Positions 20,782 to 27,515 of a stretch of 27,515 nucleotides of DNA are shown here, in pieces. Below the pieces are notes generated by a model. It was not told where the DNA came from. It was given only the letters and a program-made list of their open reading frames with translations, and did not search any database. The DNA is taken from the IMG/VR virus record IMGVR_UViG_3300021197_000984, positions 1-27,515 of that record. One strand, written 5' to 3'. The stretch comes from a virus. Positions within the stretch are counted from its first letter, which is position 1. Every line of letters starts with the position of its first letter. Made by a program: the position numbers and the translations under genes.

Positions 20782-22623
20782 TTAGCTGGTTGCGCCAGCC
20801 TCACCGAGGAGTCCACGCACGATGACGAGACCGTACATGTCAGGACGGACCATCTTCTTCGCGTAACGGGTCATGACACCCTTACGCGGCACGAAGTCCT
20901 CGGGACCAAAGATGGTCGGAGTGACTTGTAGCGGGACGTAAGGAGCGTAAACAAATCCGCTCTCTAGGAAGCTTCCACCGCGGCGACCAACGAGGATCAC
21001 GTTACGGGGGAAGTACGGGTCAACGTAGACATCCAACTTCTTGGAAAGCTGTCCAGTCTTCACAGCACCTGCGGTGCCACGGTCGCCGTCAACAGTGACG
21101 GAGGCGCGGAAGCCAGCAGTGAACTCAAGGATGTTGGCAACTTCAGGTCCGCAGACGATGAAGTTAGCGCCACCACGTAGAGTCTTGCGGTGAATACGAG
21201 CAGACACGTCGTTGACTCGCTCTAGGCAAGTCTCGTACCACTCGGACACGGTACCGGTGAAGTCGGGAGCAGCAGAGCTGGCACCGATCTCAAGTCCGGT
21301 CTCAATGTCAAGGAAGAGACCCGGTGAGCGTGACCAGTATAGTGTACCAGCGGTAGCACCACGGATGAGATCAACGAGGATCTCCTGATCAATCTCTAGA
21401 GCAACCTGCTCAGAGAGGATGCTCGTAAGCTCAACCTCGGCGTCAAGGTTGTGGTAGGCGTTGAGGTCTTGACCCAACTCCGGTGTCCACTTAGCCTTGA
21501 GCTTCTTGGTCACTGCGGTCACGGCGACACTATCCACCTTGATGTTAATCTCAGGGATATTGCCGTTGTTCTCTAGTGCCCAAGCAGTTGCACCGACGAC
21601 AGCGCCAACGGCACCGCCCACAGCGTCAAACTGATCCTTACGTGCCCAGCTTAGGGTGTTGTTGGTACCAGGACCGCCGTCGCCATCAATGTTAAGTCCG
21701 GCGCGGACTGAGGCACTAAGAGCAGCTGCACTTGGGTAGCTACCGTTAGAACCCGTACCGATGAAGGTCAAGAGTAGGTTGCTCTGGCTAGAACCGCTGA
21801 GACGGGTTAGACGACGGACCAAACGTGAGCCATCGCAGTCATCACGGTTGGCAAGGGCACGAACGGCAGAACCGGACATGATGCCATTACCAGGGTTGTT
21901 AAGCAGTGAGCCAGCTGAGGAAGAAATCTGAATGGCAATAAAGTCATTACGATTAACACCTGAGAGGTAAGTCTCAAAGTTAGGCAAGCTAACAACACAA
22001 ACGACGGTTGAACCTGAAACAAAGTCAGCGTCAAACTCGCAAGCCTTGTCAAGGGTATCGCTCTCACCAAAGATGCCAGACTCAACGATCTGAGCCGTAC
22101 CTAGATCACCGAGGTCAGCTAGAGCCGTTGTTGAACCGGTCGGGGAAGCATAGCCGTTGTTAAGGGCGTAAGGTCCAGCCTCGGGACCATCAGCGGTGCT
22201 GAGATCAACACCACCGGTTAGCTGGCTACCAACGACCTGACCACCATAGATTGACTCGTTGGCGTTATAGCCAAGACGGTCAGTAGCTGTGGTGAAGTCT
22301 AGGAAGAAGATTAGACCAGAGGGTAGGCTCATGGGCTGAACGGACACGAGGTCGTTAGCGATGAGTCCACCGAATACACGGCGAACGATGGGGAACGCTA
22401 CAGCGGCAAAGCCCTGAACGTCTCCACCTGCCATGGTGGAAGCAGCCTCACGTAGAAGCTCCTTGGCTTGGTTCTCCAATAGGCGAGCCATACCATTCTT
22501 TGCGTTATCGTCATTGAGACCTTCTAGAAGACCAGTCTTCTCCCACTTGGAGAGAAGGGCAGCGCCTTCCTTCTTCATATCTCGGTTGACGATACCTTCA
22601 GTTAATTTATTTAATACAGACAT
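20782..22623 (-). CDS. 23: Major capsid protein gp23
   Basis: This is the main shell protein of the head, HK97 fold. The segment FPIVRRVFGGLIANDLVSVQ followed by PMSLPSGLIFFLDF (about 77-111) is diagnostic of T4-type gp23. Further markers are KLKAKWTPELGQDLNAYHNL, then L-x-x-E-x-x-x-EIDQEIL (P-domain helix), and FIVCGPEVANILE. The protein is 613 aa against 521 in T4. Residues 1 to about 59 look like a removable N-terminal arm: LRE-A at 57-60 fits the T4 prohead protease rule (cleavage after Glu in L/I-x-E), near T4's own site at Glu65. It follows the scaffold gene by 20 bases with a full-length SD and is closed by a strong terminator, which fits very high expression. Confidence 0.95.
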   Translation of the reverse strand: MSVLNKLTEGIVNRDMKKEGAALLSKWEKTGLLEGLNDDNAKNGMARLLENQAKELLREAASTMAGGDVQGFAAVAFPIVRRVFGGLIANDLVSVQPMSLPSGLIFFLDFTTATDRLGYNANESIYGGQVVGSQLTGGVDLSTADGPEAGPYALNNGYASPTGSTTALADLGDLGTAQIVESGIFGESDTLDKACEFDADFVSGSTVVCVVSLPNFETYLSGVNRNDFIAIQISSSAGSLLNNPGNGIMSGSAVRALANRDDCDGSRLVRRLTRLSGSSQSNLLLTFIGTGSNGSYPSAAALSASVRAGLNIDGDGGPGTNNTLSWARKDQFDAVGGAVGAVVGATAWALENNGNIPEINIKVDSVAVTAVTKKLKAKWTPELGQDLNAYHNLDAEVELTSILSEQVALEIDQEILVDLIRGATAGTLYWSRSPGLFLDIETGLEIGASSAAPDFTGTVSEWYETCLERVNDVSARIHRKTLRGGANFIVCGPEVANILEFTAGFRASVTVDGDRGTAGAVKTGQLSKKLDVYVDPYFPRNVILVGRRGGSFLESGFVYAPYVPLQVTPTIFGPEDFVPRKGVMTRYAKKMVRPDMYGLVIVRGLLGEAGATS

Positions 22624-22629
22624 AAAAGT

Positions 22630-22641
22630 ATCACCTCCTTT
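22630..22641 (-). promoter_or_regulatory. Full-length Shine-Dalgarno of gp23
   Basis: The minus strand reads AAAGGAGGTGAT, complementary over 12 bases to the usual 16S rRNA 3' end, 6 bases before the ATG. It is the strongest ribosome site in the window and fits the copy number of the capsid protein. Confidence 0.9.
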
Positions 22642-22643
22642 AA

Positions 22644-23684
22644 TTATTTGTTATGTTTAATACCTGCAAGAATTTGCAATCTGTCTATAGCAGTATCGGT
22701 TGTTCGCGCAGACTGACGTCTGGGCAGAACAGTAGTTGAAGATTTTTGAATAGCTTCGCTTAGGGATTTTGGCATTTGCTTTCGTCGGGCAGTGCCCCCT
22801 GTGCTTTGAAGGGTTTCAAATATAACCTTCGCTTCATCAACCGAACCGGCTTTAGAAATAGCTTCAACAATATTTTCTTTTTGTCGCTCATTCAAGGAGG
22901 GGCTACTCAAAATACGATTCGTATATAATAGTTTTGCGTTTGAAGTGCTCATATCGTCAAATGCGCTCTTCATCTTCAAAACAGTTTCTTTTAGAGTCTT
23001 GTTAGACTTTTTAAGATTCGTGTTAGACTCAGAAAGCTCTTCAATGGCTTTCTTGAGTGCCTTGTTGTCTTCTTTAACCTCAGTGGCAGCGCGGTGAGCT
23101 AGTTCTAGCTCCAGGTTGTGCTGCATGATGGGTTCCGGTGTTCCCGCCCATCCGCTCTTCTGGGGTGTAATATCAACAACGAGTTCTTCTACTAATGCGG
23201 CGATGGCAGACTCATCAAGGACAAATTCTTCCTCTACTATCTCGGAGTCCCCATCCTCTGCCTCTTCGGCAGCCTTCTTCATGGGCTCGTCCTTGTCGCC
23301 GTCTTTGTCTAGATCTAGGAAGTCAGGCTTTGTCTCTTCGTTGATCATTAGCGTTTCTGCCATCTTCTCAAGAGATTCTAGTGTCAACTCTAGCTCCACG
23401 GGCTCGCCGTGGTCAGGGCATGGGCAGACGTCTTCCCCACCTAATCCGGCGGGGGGAGCATCTACTTCCGCTCCGGGTGCTGGGGCGGCTGCCTCGGGTG
23501 CGCCAAGTGCAGCTCCCATCTCTTCGGCTGCTGCATCTAAATCGTCTTCCTGCTCTAGCAGTGTGCTAACCGCAGTTTTAATCTCTGGTGCATATTTCTC
23601 AATAATCGCAGCCTCGGCATTCTTTAGCGCAGCCTCGCGGAGGGCTGTGGCATCTACGATTGCTTGCTCTAGCAATGATGACAT
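22644..23684 (-). CDS. 22: Prohead scaffold core protein gp22
   Basis: The internal core around which the prohead is built, later degraded by the prohead protease. The 346-aa protein is acidic and helical, with an Ala/Pro/Glu-rich early part and a long coiled coil at about 195-250 (EDNKALKKAIEELSESNTNL). The C-terminal segment LLYTNRILSSPSLNERQKEN (252-271) and following VEAISKAGSVDEAKVIFETL is typical of T4-type scaffolds. Many Glu residues offer L-x-E cleavage sites. Unusual elements are CPCPDHGE (87-94), a possible metal site, and DFLDLDKDGDKDEP (121-134), which resembles a calcium-binding D-x-D-x-DG loop. It precedes gp23 directly as in T4, with a good SD (TAGGAG). Confidence 0.88.
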   Translation of the reverse strand: MSSLLEQAIVDATALREAALKNAEAAIIEKYAPEIKTAVSTLLEQEDDLDAAAEEMGAALGAPEAAAPAPGAEVDAPPAGLGGEDVCPCPDHGEPVELELTLESLEKMAETLMINEETKPDFLDLDKDGDKDEPMKKAAEEAEDGDSEIVEEEFVLDESAIAALVEELVVDITPQKSGWAGTPEPIMQHNLELELAHRAATEVKEDNKALKKAIEELSESNTNLKKSNKTLKETVLKMKSAFDDMSTSNAKLLYTNRILSSPSLNERQKENIVEAISKAGSVDEAKVIFETLQSTGGTARRKQMPKSLSEAIQKSSTTVLPRRQSARTTDTAIDRLQILAGIKHNK

Positions 23685-23760
23685 TTAATTTCTCCTATTA
23701 TATCTCTAAAGACACAGATATCTCGCATCATTGATAAATAGTATTGGGTGACACAAACAC

Positions 23761-23792
23761 CCAAAAAAAGAAGGGCGCCCGAATGGGCGCCC
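23761..23792 (-). terminator. Rho-independent terminator after the 649-aa fibre gene
   Basis: On the minus strand the GC-rich stem GGGCGCCC / GGGCGCCC with loop AUUC is followed by UUCUUUUUUU. It lies about 25 bases past the fibre stop and isolates the fibre block from scaffold and capsid. A weaker 5-base hairpin (GGGTG/CACCC) follows it. Confidence 0.9.
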
Positions 23793-23816
23793 CTCCAAGC
23801 TAAGTGATAGCTTAAA

Positions 23817-25766
23817 TTACCAGATTAGGTAGTTGCTGCCGTCAAACATAAGGTTAGCAGCACCATAGGCGGAACCTAGTGAAATACTAGCAGCTCCATC
23901 AATGGTCTCAGAACCTGCAGTCGCGATAGTAACAGCGTTACTGGCGTGACCACCTTGCTTGATGACGAAGACCTTACCAGTAGGCATGCTGCTGGGTAGG
24001 GTCACGGTGACGGCACCACCAGAGGTGTCAACCTTCACGAGGAAGTGACCCTGGGTAAGGGTAGCGTCGGCGCTGATGGAGTGTAGACGACCGGAAAGAC
24101 CGGCAGCCGCATAGAGATCAGCATCAAATTTGAATGCCTGGTCTCCGTGGCTCCAAGTCATGGACTTGTCAGCACCATCAATCTTTAGACCAGCACCATC
24201 AGAAGCTGAAGAGTTGGCAGAGCCACTCGCAACCTGAATGGTTAGGTCCTCAACCTTTAGCTCAGTGGCGCTAACGGTGTCAACACTACCGACAACCTCA
24301 AGGCTACCAGCAATTCTGACGTGGGAAGCGGCGCCACCAATTGTTAGAGTGTTTGCACCGAGGCTAGCAGCGACAGAGGCGTTAGCAGCGGTGAAGTCAA
24401 GACCGGTTAGACCGGAGAAAGCAGTTGCGCTACCACCGAGGGAAACGCTTGTGCTACCAACAGTAAGAGCACTGTTCACAAGCTTGGCGTTCGCGATGGA
24501 ACCGGCGAGCATTGCGTTGGTGATACCAGCAGCCTTGACGCGGACGGCGTCAGAGCTAAGCTCAATGGAGCTGTCATCAACACCAACAGCGAGGACGCCA
24601 CTAGAAGCAGCGAGACCGTTACCAGCGAGACCAGTAGCAACATCGTCGTTCATCATTGCGTCGGTAATACCAGCAGCCTTCACGCGCACGGCGTCAGAGT
24701 CAATCTCAAGAGAGCTATCGTCAACCTTGACGCTAAGCTTACCAGAGGAAGCCTCAATTCCGTCACCGTCAGCGAAAGCTGCGGCGAGATCGGCAATGGA
24801 CTCTTTCTTGGTGCTGTTGTCGGTTGCGTCAATCATGACAAAAGAGTCGGCGGCGCGGTCAACAGCAGCGGCGCTTAGCTCGTTGGCATCAAGAGCTAGA
24901 ACACCTGAAGCGGCAGAAAGACCAACACCAGCGAGACCGGTGGCAACGTCGTCGTTCATCATTGCGTCAGTAACCTTGGTGGCACCGATTGAGGCAACAC
25001 CAGCGGCGAGGGTGACATCACCACTCATTGAGACCCAAGCGAGGTCAGTGCCGTCAGCTTGGAGGAACTGGTGAGCAGAACCAAGAGCTAGAGCTGCGGG
25101 GTCACCAGAAGCGTCACCATAGATGAACTTGCCTCGTGCGAGACCAGCCATCTTGGCTAGGGTAACACCATTGTCCTTGAGACGCACAGTGTCAGAGTTA
25201 ATTTCAATACCAGTGTCGTCAACCTTGACGCTGAGCTTACCGGAGGAAGCCTCAATGCCATCGCCATCGGCGAAAGCAGCAGCTAGATCAGCAATGCTTT
25301 CTTTCTTGGTGCTTCCGTCAGTCGCGTCAATAAGAACGAATGAATCGTTCGCGCGGTCAACGGCAGCGGCACTTAGCTCGTTGGCGTCAAGAGCAAGAAC
25401 GCCAGAGGCAGCGGAAAGACCGTTGCCAGCAGCGGCAGCCATAAGGTCAGCGATGCTTTCCTTCTTGGAACCGTTGTCTGTAGCGTCAATTAAGGCAATG
25501 CTATCGTTCGCGACGTCAACAGCAGCTGCGCTTAGCTCGTTGAGGTCAAGAGCAACAGAGACGGCAGCACCGAGGTCAACCTCGCCACCACCTGAAAGAC
25601 CGTTACCAGCGGTAACTGTAACGGAGTCGTTAACCAACTTAGCGTTGGCAATAGAGCCAGCGAGGTCTGCGTTGTCAACAGAGCCTGCTGCGAGATCAAT
25701 ATCACCAGCGGAGATATCAAGAGTACCGGCAGTCTTCATCGTACCGATAATTGTTTTATAAGCCAT
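23817..25766 (-). CDS. Repeat-containing phage fibre protein, 649 aa
   Basis: A long, thin appendage, probably trimeric, for host contact or head decoration. It has an N-terminal segment (1-50, with DNADLAGSIANAKLVNDSVT), a repeat region (about 55-430) and a C-terminal tip (about 565-649). The repeat unit of about 86 residues runs NGLSAASGVLALDANELSAA, then ND-x-FVLIDATD, KKESIADL, DGDGIEASSGKLSVKVDD, and SDxVR. Two nearly full copies (115-200 and 281-366) and partial ones (55-113, 382-416) are present, with a GITDAMMNDDVATGLAG spacer (twice). The region KVEDLTIQVASGSANSSASD (504-523) is a fold seen in many marine phage fibres. The tip (FLVKVDTSGGAVTVTLPSSM, then IKQGG and SETIDG) matches the 141-aa protein. 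Composition is Ala/Asp/Ser-rich and nearly Cys-free. Tail versus head fibre cannot be decided. Confidence 0.75.
   Translation of the reverse strand: MAYKTIIGTMKTAGTLDISAGDIDLAAGSVDNADLAGSIANAKLVNDSVTVTAGNGLSGGGEVDLGAAVSVALDLNELSAAAVDVANDSIALIDATDNGSKKESIADLMAAAAGNGLSAASGVLALDANELSAAAVDRANDSFVLIDATDGSTKKESIADLAAAFADGDGIEASSGKLSVKVDDTGIEINSDTVRLKDNGVTLAKMAGLARGKFIYGDASGDPAALALGSAHQFLQADGTDLAWVSMSGDVTLAAGVASIGATKVTDAMMNDDVATGLAGVGLSAASGVLALDANELSAAAVDRAADSFVMIDATDNSTKKESIADLAAAFADGDGIEASSGKLSVKVDDSSLEIDSDAVRVKAAGITDAMMNDDVATGLAGNGLAASSGVLAVGVDDSSIELSSDAVRVKAAGITNAMLAGSIANAKLVNSALTVGSTSVSLGGSATAFSGLTGLDFTAANASVAASLGANTLTIGGAASHVRIAGSLEVVGSVDTVSATELKVEDLTIQVASGSANSSASDGAGLKIDGADKSMTWSHGDQAFKFDADLYAAAGLSGRLHSISADATLTQGHFLVKVDTSGGAVTVTLPSSMPTGKVFVIKQGGHASNAVTIATAGSETIDGAASISLGSAYGAANLMFDGSNYLIW
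24519..24623 (-). repeat. Partial fibre repeat, copy 4
   Basis: Codes for residues about 382-416 of the 649-aa fibre (NGLAASSGVLAVGVDDSS, then SDAVRVKAAGIT), a shortened unit lacking the DATD/KKESIADL half. Confidence 0.6.
24669..24926 (-). repeat. Fibre protein repeat, copy 3
   Basis: Codes for residues 281-366 of the 649-aa fibre (about 258 bases). It matches the copy at 25167-25424, about 500 bases away, almost residue for residue, with many silent differences. Confidence 0.75.
25167..25424 (-). repeat. Fibre protein repeat, copy 2
   Basis: Codes for residues 115-200 of the 649-aa fibre. A shorter related copy at 25428-25604 (residues 55-113) shares LNELSAAAVD, NDSIALIDATD and KKESIADL. 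Confidence 0.75.
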
Positions 25767-25813
25767 TTGTAAAAAACCCTCCTAAAGGTAAAAGTCCAGA
25801 ACTAGCGTTCCAG

Positions 25814-25874
25814 ACCTATATATGGTCCGAGCAAAACCCGGACCTGGCACTCCTATATAGGTTAGGTTTTTTTT
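25814..25874. other. Nested hairpin with T8 run between two fibre genes
   Basis: A 9-base outer stem (25814-25822 with 25854-25862) contains a 6-base inner stem (25824-25829 with 25839-25844). Eight T follow on the plus strand (25867-25874). Read on the plus strand it resembles a terminator; on the minus strand it is leader structure of the 649-aa fibre mRNA, ahead of its strong SD (AGGAGGG). The rest of the 139-base gap holds small inverted repeats and no gene. Confidence 0.5.
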
Positions 25875-25905
25875 AAAAGGGTCTTAAAAGAGTGTTAAAT
25901 CTATG

Positions 25906-26331
25906 TTAATAGATATGCCAATCGGTGGCATTGAAATAAATGCTTATAGCGCCGTAGTTTGAAACGAGAGCCACAGAATTAAGGTTGTCAATCTTTGCGC
26001 TATCTGCGGTCTGAATAATAATACTATTAGTGGCAGCCCAGCCACCCTCGTCCTTTATAATGTAGATCTTTCCTTCAGAAGTGGCAGCTCTGGTGGGTAG
26101 CGTCAGTGTAACAGAGCCTCCGGTCGTGTCCACTCCCACAAAATGGTCGTCGGTTCCAACACTATAATTGGCAGTTATGGACAAGCGTTTCTTCGCCTTG
26201 TCAACATCTATGGTAGCAGCAGGATCTACGATTACAGGCTTTGCCCATTCCATATGACCGTTTGCCGGCTTTACAAACGTCGCAGGCGGCGCTGTTGGAA
26301 TAAAAGCTTTATATCCGTTTCTTCTTCCCAT
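25906..26331 (-). CDS. 141-aa fibre-tip-like protein
   Basis: A short protein whose last 80 residues match the tip of the 649-aa fibre: DDHFVGVDTTGGSVTLTLPT, then GKIYIIKDEGG, AKIDN and FNATDWHIY, against FLVKVDTSGGAVTVTLPSSM, GKVFVIKQGG, ETIDG and FDGSNYLIW. The first 50 residues (MGRRNGYKAFIPTAPPATF and on) are Pro-rich, perhaps an attachment segment. It likely is a minor appendage protein or a separate tip. The start lies 6 bases after the stop of the 60-aa gene, with only a poor SD, so it may depend on translational coupling. No enzyme motif is seen. Confidence 0.65.
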   Translation of the reverse strand: MGRRNGYKAFIPTAPPATFVKPANGHMEWAKPVIVDPAATIDVDKAKKRLSITANYSVGTDDHFVGVDTTGGSVTLTLPTRAATSEGKIYIIKDEGGWAATNSIIIQTADSAKIDNLNSVALVSNYGAISIYFNATDWHIY

Positions 26332-26337
26332 AATATA

Positions 26338-26520
26338 CTAACTACTGCGGGCAGCAGCAATTGCATCAGAAATTTGCTCCCAGAGGGAAAGTTTCTGCTC
26401 GTCAGTGGTTATGTTATCCAGTTCTTCAAGAGAAATTTCTATTTCTTGCTGGGCTGTCTCAACAGGCGTAGCGGTCATGCTTTCACATAGATTTATTATG
26501 TCTGTTGTTTTAATATCCAT
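26338..26520 (-). CDS. Small acidic protein (60 aa), paralogue of the partial gene at the window end
   Basis: An acidic helical protein, MDIKTTDIINLCESM, then QEIEISLEELDNITTDEQKL and a closing helix SLWEQISDAIAAARSS. The C-terminal half matches the truncated gene at 27406-27515 (VSLQEFDEISTDAERIGMID) in order and spacing. Start is the ATG at 26520, which overlaps the stop of the 294-aa gene by one base (TAATG); upstream extension has no support. Possible roles are fibre chaperone or small structural connector, inferred only from repeated placement next to fibre-like genes. Confidence 0.7.
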   Translation of the reverse strand: MDIKTTDIINLCESMTATPVETAQQEIEISLEELDNITTDEQKLSLWEQISDAIAAARSS

Positions 26521-27404
26521 TATTTTACATTTCCATATCTCAGGACTGCCAACCTGGTGAGGGATCCTGTCACTTGTCCGCCAGAGTAGCCAGACCACCA
26601 GGTAGCGTTTGCAAGAACAGACCCGGTAAAGGGGCTATCATCCGACCCAATTGCAATCGCGCCTGCAGCCTCCAAGCGAGCACGACCGAACGTCGTTAGA
26701 CCAGATGGAGTTGGCAAGCCAGTGCTATAAGGAGGCAATTCACTACTACCGGTTTTGTAGCGTGTCCAGCCGGAACCCTCAAAATTATCAGTCTCCATAA
26801 CAATCCAAGTGTGGTCAGCCGTCACTGCTCTCTCAACGCCAGCAGTGTAGTCTGCACTAGCGGCTGCTGCACCCGCACTATCATACCATATTCGTGGTGT
26901 AAGTTTGTTGCTGTTATCTCCATCAACGTGGATCGCACAAACATTATAAACAGTTTTTACCGGGGTGCCAGCAAAGACACCAGAACCGACGCCACCCTCA
27001 AATCCGTTGTATAAGCCCATGAACATACCGGGTCCGTTTGTTGCAGCGCCGACAAAACCTGAACCGCTGAACTCTGCTATAACTCTAATTCTGTCTCTAG
27101 CATTATATAGACCCGGTGATGCTGCAGGTTTGCCAGCGTTGACAGCGCCGGTCACATTGAAGTATATTCTCACAACATCACCTGCGCCTACACACCTTAC
27201 AGTCAACCCTTCACCATTTACGATTTGGTGTTGTGGGGGGCTGTCACTAAGCTCTACCCAGCAAGCCGTGCCATCACTTAGAGTGTTAACACCGGCACTA
27301 AGGGTCTGGTTTGTCATCTCTTTAAAATTTAAATCAAGTACAACCTCAGATGCTCCTCTGTCATCCTGCAAAACCCAACTACTACCAGTAAGCGCTAGAC
27401 TCAT
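26520..27404 (-). CDS. Beta-rich predicted appendage protein, 294 aa
   Basis: I recognise no named family. The sequence is rich in Gly, Ser, Thr, Val and Trp, nearly all short strands, without signal or membrane segments. Markers include MSLALTGSSWVLQDDRGASE, then LDLNFKEMTNQTLSAGVN, RIRVIAEFSGSGFVGAA, HTWIVMETDNFEGSGWTRYK and the closing TGSLTRLAVLRYGNVK. The alternation and the aromatic-rich strands are consistent with a lectin-like beta sandwich (low confidence). It starts one base after the stop of the upstream small protein, with a GAGGTGAGG SD, and is coupled to the 60-aa gene behind it. Its location with fibre genes suggests a receptor-binding or decoration role. Confidence 0.6.
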   Translation of the reverse strand: MSLALTGSSWVLQDDRGASEVVLDLNFKEMTNQTLSAGVNTLSDGTACWVELSDSPPQHQIVNGEGLTVRCVGAGDVVRIYFNVTGAVNAGKPAASPGLYNARDRIRVIAEFSGSGFVGAATNGPGMFMGLYNGFEGGVGSGVFAGTPVKTVYNVCAIHVDGDNSNKLTPRIWYDSAGAAAASADYTAGVERAVTADHTWIVMETDNFEGSGWTRYKTGSSELPPYSTGLPTPSGLTTFGRARLEAAGAIAIGSDDSPFTGSVLANATWWSGYSGGQVTGSLTRLAVLRYGNVK

Positions 27405-27405
27405 A

Positions 27406-27515
27406 TTATTCCCTCACCTCGTTTATGGCAGCAATAATCTGGTCAATCATTCCAATTCTCTCCGCATCTGTAGAGATCTCATCAAATTCTTGCAATGAAA
27501 CTAAAATCTGAAAAA
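27406..27515 (-). CDS. Small acidic protein, 5' end cut by window edge
   Basis: The last 35 residues of a gene that enters from outside the window. They read QILVSLQEFDEISTDAERIG and end in a helix IIAAINEVRE. They match the C-terminal half of the 60-aa protein at 26338-26520. The stop lies one base before the start of the 294-aa gene, and its last codons carry that gene's SD. Confidence 0.7.
   Translation of the reverse strand, partial: FQILVSLQEFDEISTDAERIGMIDQIIAAINEVRE

Noticed and set aside
23116-23688. Plus-strand open frame of 190 aa
   Set aside because: Antisense to the scaffold gene, Ser/Ala low-complexity mirror of its acidic codons, no SD and no protein-like pattern.
23697-23702. 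TATAAT directly upstream of gp22
   Set aside because: No -35 element at 16-18 bases, and the transcript would begin almost at the start codon, without the SD.
24238-25074. Long plus-strand open frame (278 aa), with another at 25123-25761 (212 aa)
   Set aside because: Both are antisense to the repeat fibre gene, consist of repeated Ser/Ala-rich shadow sequence and lack an SD; they arise from codon bias on the other strand.
24519-25604. Regularly spaced repeats suggestive of a CRISPR array
   Set aside because: The repeats are long, in frame, protein-coding and diverged at silent positions; there are no short identical repeats with unique spacers.

Overview
This window is a contiguous piece of a T4-type myovirus (contractile-tailed phage, class Caudoviricetes). 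Every supported gene lies on the minus strand, so transcription runs from high to low coordinates. The assignment rests on a set of T4-family virion proteins that I recognise from their sequences: scaffold (gp22), major capsid (gp23), neck (gp13, gp14-like, gp15-like), sheath (gp18), tail tube (gp19), tail-assembly proteins (gp26 and gp51), tape measure (gp29-like) and a LysM baseplate protein (gp53-like), plus the gp32 single-strand binding protein. Protein style (Asx-rich fibre repeats, long sheath, H1-like basic protein) resembles marine T4-type phages. The host cannot be read from the window, but strong Shine-Dalgarno sites and consensus sigma-70-type promoters point to a bacterium with ordinary sigma-70 and anti-SD machinery.

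Layout in transcription order: (1) 27515-23817, a fibre/appendage block. It holds the tail end of a small acidic protein, a 294-aa beta-rich protein, a second small acidic protein related to the first, a 141-aa fibre-tip-like protein and a 649-aa repeat fibre. (2) 23684-20782, scaffold gp22 and capsid gp23. (3) 20599-19209, a 215-aa fibre-tip-like protein, a 60-aa coiled coil and a 123-aa H1-like basic protein. (4) 19159-12840, neck gp13, gp14-like and gp15-like, then sheath gp18 and tube gp19. (5) 12792-8657, gp26 with gp51 in a shifted frame, tape measure, a baseplate/tube-adaptor protein and LysM gp53-like. (6) 8655-3640, two large virion proteins of unknown exact role. (7) 3640-1, a replication block: a family A DNA polymerase, a tubulin/FtsZ-like protein, gp32 and a DNA adenine methylase cut by the window edge. 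Gene spacing is tight, with several ATGA/TAATG-type junctions.

Regulation: four rho-independent terminators (after the 649-aa fibre, gp23, the 215-aa gene and gp51) divide the virion genes. Near-consensus sigma-70-type promoters precede the 60-aa gene and gp26. The replication block has no terminator between it and the baseplate genes, but it carries two perfect TTGACA-17-TATAAT promoters, one directly upstream of gp32 and one buried in the coding sequence of the 406-aa virion gene. Two further 11/12 matches lie upstream of the polymerase and inside the tubulin-like gene. T4-late-promoter-like motifs lie ahead of the sheath and the 215-aa gene.

Most interesting points: the tubulin/FtsZ-like gene sitting between polymerase and gp32; a compact family A polymerase without a proofreading domain where T4 itself has a family B enzyme; a likely programmed +1/-2 frameshift joining gp26 to gp51, in a gene order (sheath, tube, chaperone pair, tape measure, LysM) that mirrors P2 and lambda rather than T4; and promoters for replication genes embedded in virion coding sequence. 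No tRNA, CRISPR array, integrase or insertion sequence was seen, and no gap over 300 bases lacks a gene.
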